DNA from: UBA7887 sp964408735
GTDB lineage: Bacteria; Pseudomonadota; Alphaproteobacteria; UBA7887
NCBI GenBank assembly: GCA_964408735.1
Contig: CAYPAX010000157.1
Span: 1 to 6,760 of the forward strand
Direction of reading: 5' to 3'
DNA length: 6,760 bases
Part shown: positions 5,763-6,760 of the stretch, piece by piece
Position numbering within the stretch: the stretch's first letter is position 1
Layout: each line of letters starts with the position of its first letter
Notes under the pieces: model-generated
The model's input: only the letters and a program-made list of their open reading frames with translations
The model's database searches: none
Told to the model about the DNA's origin: nothing
Made by a program: the position numbers and the translations under genes

Positions 5763-6760
5763 ATGGCTGAGACTGCATCTGGCGCGATCGGCGTATTGAG
5801 TGACACCGACGGCCCCGTAACCGTGATTCGCGCCGATGGCAGCGAGATAGAAGCAGGGCCCGGCACTGAGATCTTCCCCGGCGACACGGTAATCACGGGC
5901 GACGGCGCCGCCGCCTTCGTCACCCTGGCCGACGGCGGCGAGCTGCGCCTAGACGAATTCGGCGAGATGGTCGTCGACGGCGTCGATGCCATAACCGTTC
6001 TCCAAGGCGGCTTCGTGGTCCTCACCGGCATGGTGGACGGCGAGCCCAGCGTCATCATGGTGCAGACGCCGAGCGCCGTCGTCACGGTCGATGGCGCCAC
6101 TCTGGTCGGCCTGGCCCGGCCCGAGGGCGAGGAAAGCGCGTTTACCCTATTGCCCAATCCTGACGGCAGCCTCGGCCTGGTCGAGGTTGCGACCGACGCC
6201 GGCAGCCAGCTCCTGCTGCAGCCTTATCAGACCACGATTACCGTGGCGCTCGCCGAAGCGCCCGGCCCGGTCGTCGTGGTGGCCGATGCGGATTTCACCT
6301 CGCTCTATGCCGATGCCCTCGGCGTGCTCGGCGATCTGGCGGTAGAGACCGCCAGCGGTGATGCGACATCGGCAGTGGACCCGTCGGGTCCCGTAACCGA
6401 GCCCGTCGTGCTCGATATCGAGACCCTCGAGGCCGAGCGCGAGGATCTGTTCAGCACCCTGTTCGAAAATACCGGTGGGCGGCTGTCCGGCGCCCCCGGC
6501 ATCGAGCCTCCGCGCTATGACGATCCCATTTCGCAAGAGCCGAAGGGCGGCGGCGAGACAGAGGATCCCGGTGCGCGCAGCTTCCTCTCCGAGGATGAAA
6601 CTTCATCTGAGGCGCTGGCGCCCGTCTTCAGCACCGATTCCGTTTTCTTCAGCGACCTCGCCGCACCCTTCAATGCCCTGTTCGGAGATCTCGGTGCCAA
6701 CATTGGGGTGAGCCCCGGCAACGACATATTCAACGGCGACTGGGGCGGCAACTATGTGGC
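5763..6760 (+). CDS. FecR-like acidic protein, N-terminal part of a probable large surface or secreted protein (runs off the window)
   Basis: The frame is open from ATG 5763 to the window end, giving 332 codons without a stop. GGGAGGAT eight bases upstream supports the start. Residues 7-118 resemble a FecR-type beta domain: a repeated hydrophobic/Gly pattern, then FPGDTVITGDG at 38-48, TLADGGELRL at 54-63 and TPSAVVTVDGATL at 102-114, matching the family pattern of a TP, a short beta strand, then a G-[TA] turn. Residues 137-162 look like further beta strands. Residues 200-320 are low-complexity and acidic with Pro/Gly/Ser. The end (PGNDIFNGDWGGNYV) may begin a Gly/Asp/Asn-rich domain. There is one Lys, few Arg, no Cys and no N-terminal signal peptide or membrane segment. 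An acidic, Cys-free protein without an N-terminal signal suits type I secretion, whose signal would be at the unseen C-terminus. A FeCA-regulating anti-sigma FecR is unlikely: no sigma factor gene or membrane helix is seen. Function is inferred only. Confidence 0.75.
   Translation, partial: MAETASGAIGVLSDTDGPVTVIRADGSEIEAGPGTEIFPGDTVITGDGAAAFVTLADGGELRLDEFGEMVVDGVDAITVLQGGFVVLTGMVDGEPSVIMVQTPSAVVTVDGATLVGLARPEGEESAFTLLPNPDGSLGLVEVATDAGSQLLLQPYQTTITVALAEAPGPVVVVADADFTSLYADALGVLGDLAVETASGDATSAVDPSGPVTEPVVLDIETLEAEREDLFSTLFENTGGRLSGAPGIEPPRYDDPISQEPKGGGETEDPGARSFLSEDETSSEALAPVFSTDSVFFSDLAAPFNALFGDLGANIGVSPGNDIFNGDWGGNYV

Noticed and set aside
4982..6157. A 391-codon open frame on the - strand
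   Set aside because: It runs antisense through upp, the following intergenic region and the FecR-like gene. Its Ser/Thr/Pro-rich start and lack of motifs show it is not a gene.

Overview
This is a GC-rich stretch of bacterial chromosome. Codons end mostly in G or C, Shine-Dalgarno sites are strong, and the gene families (TPR-type class III cyclase, AlkJ/choline-dehydrogenase-like GMC oxidoreductase, FecR-like acidic protein) suggest an alphaproteobacterium, perhaps of the Rhodospirillales type. That placement is inference from family resemblance only. No rRNA, tRNA, CRISPR array, insertion sequence or phage gene was seen.

Six protein genes fill the window, and the strand switches at four of the five gene junctions, so most genes are probably transcribed singly. 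From left to right they are: a class III nucleotide cyclase with TolB-like and TPR regions (137-1927, +); a GMC-family FAD oxidoreductase (1938-3578, -), convergent with the cyclase across 10 bp; a 139-residue, four-helix membrane protein of unknown function (3803-4222, +), divergent from the GMC gene across 224 bp; a nitroreductase-family flavoprotein (4243-4917, -), convergent with it across 20 bp; upp, uracil phosphoribosyltransferase (5018-5659, +), divergent across 100 bp; and the first 332 codons of a long acidic FecR-like protein (5763 to beyond 6760, +).

The genes do not form an evident pathway or a recognisable named system. upp is a housekeeping salvage gene. The GMC enzyme and nitroreductase are redox enzymes of unknown substrate, and the cyclase is a signalling enzyme. 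The FecR-like protein is probably the N-terminus of a large exported or surface protein.

The most notable non-coding signal is an 18-bp dyad of the form ATRRTGCAWWTGCAYYAT. It occurs in two intergenic regions, at 3683-3700 and 5683-5700, with 15 of 18 bases the same. A 9-base arm of it also lies between the nitroreductase gene and upp (4984-4992). This could be the operator of a local or global regulator. A separate AT-rich palindrome at 3662-3683 abuts the first copy. The cyclase also has an unusual pair at its base-recognition positions: Asp where Lys is usual and Thr where Asp is usual.
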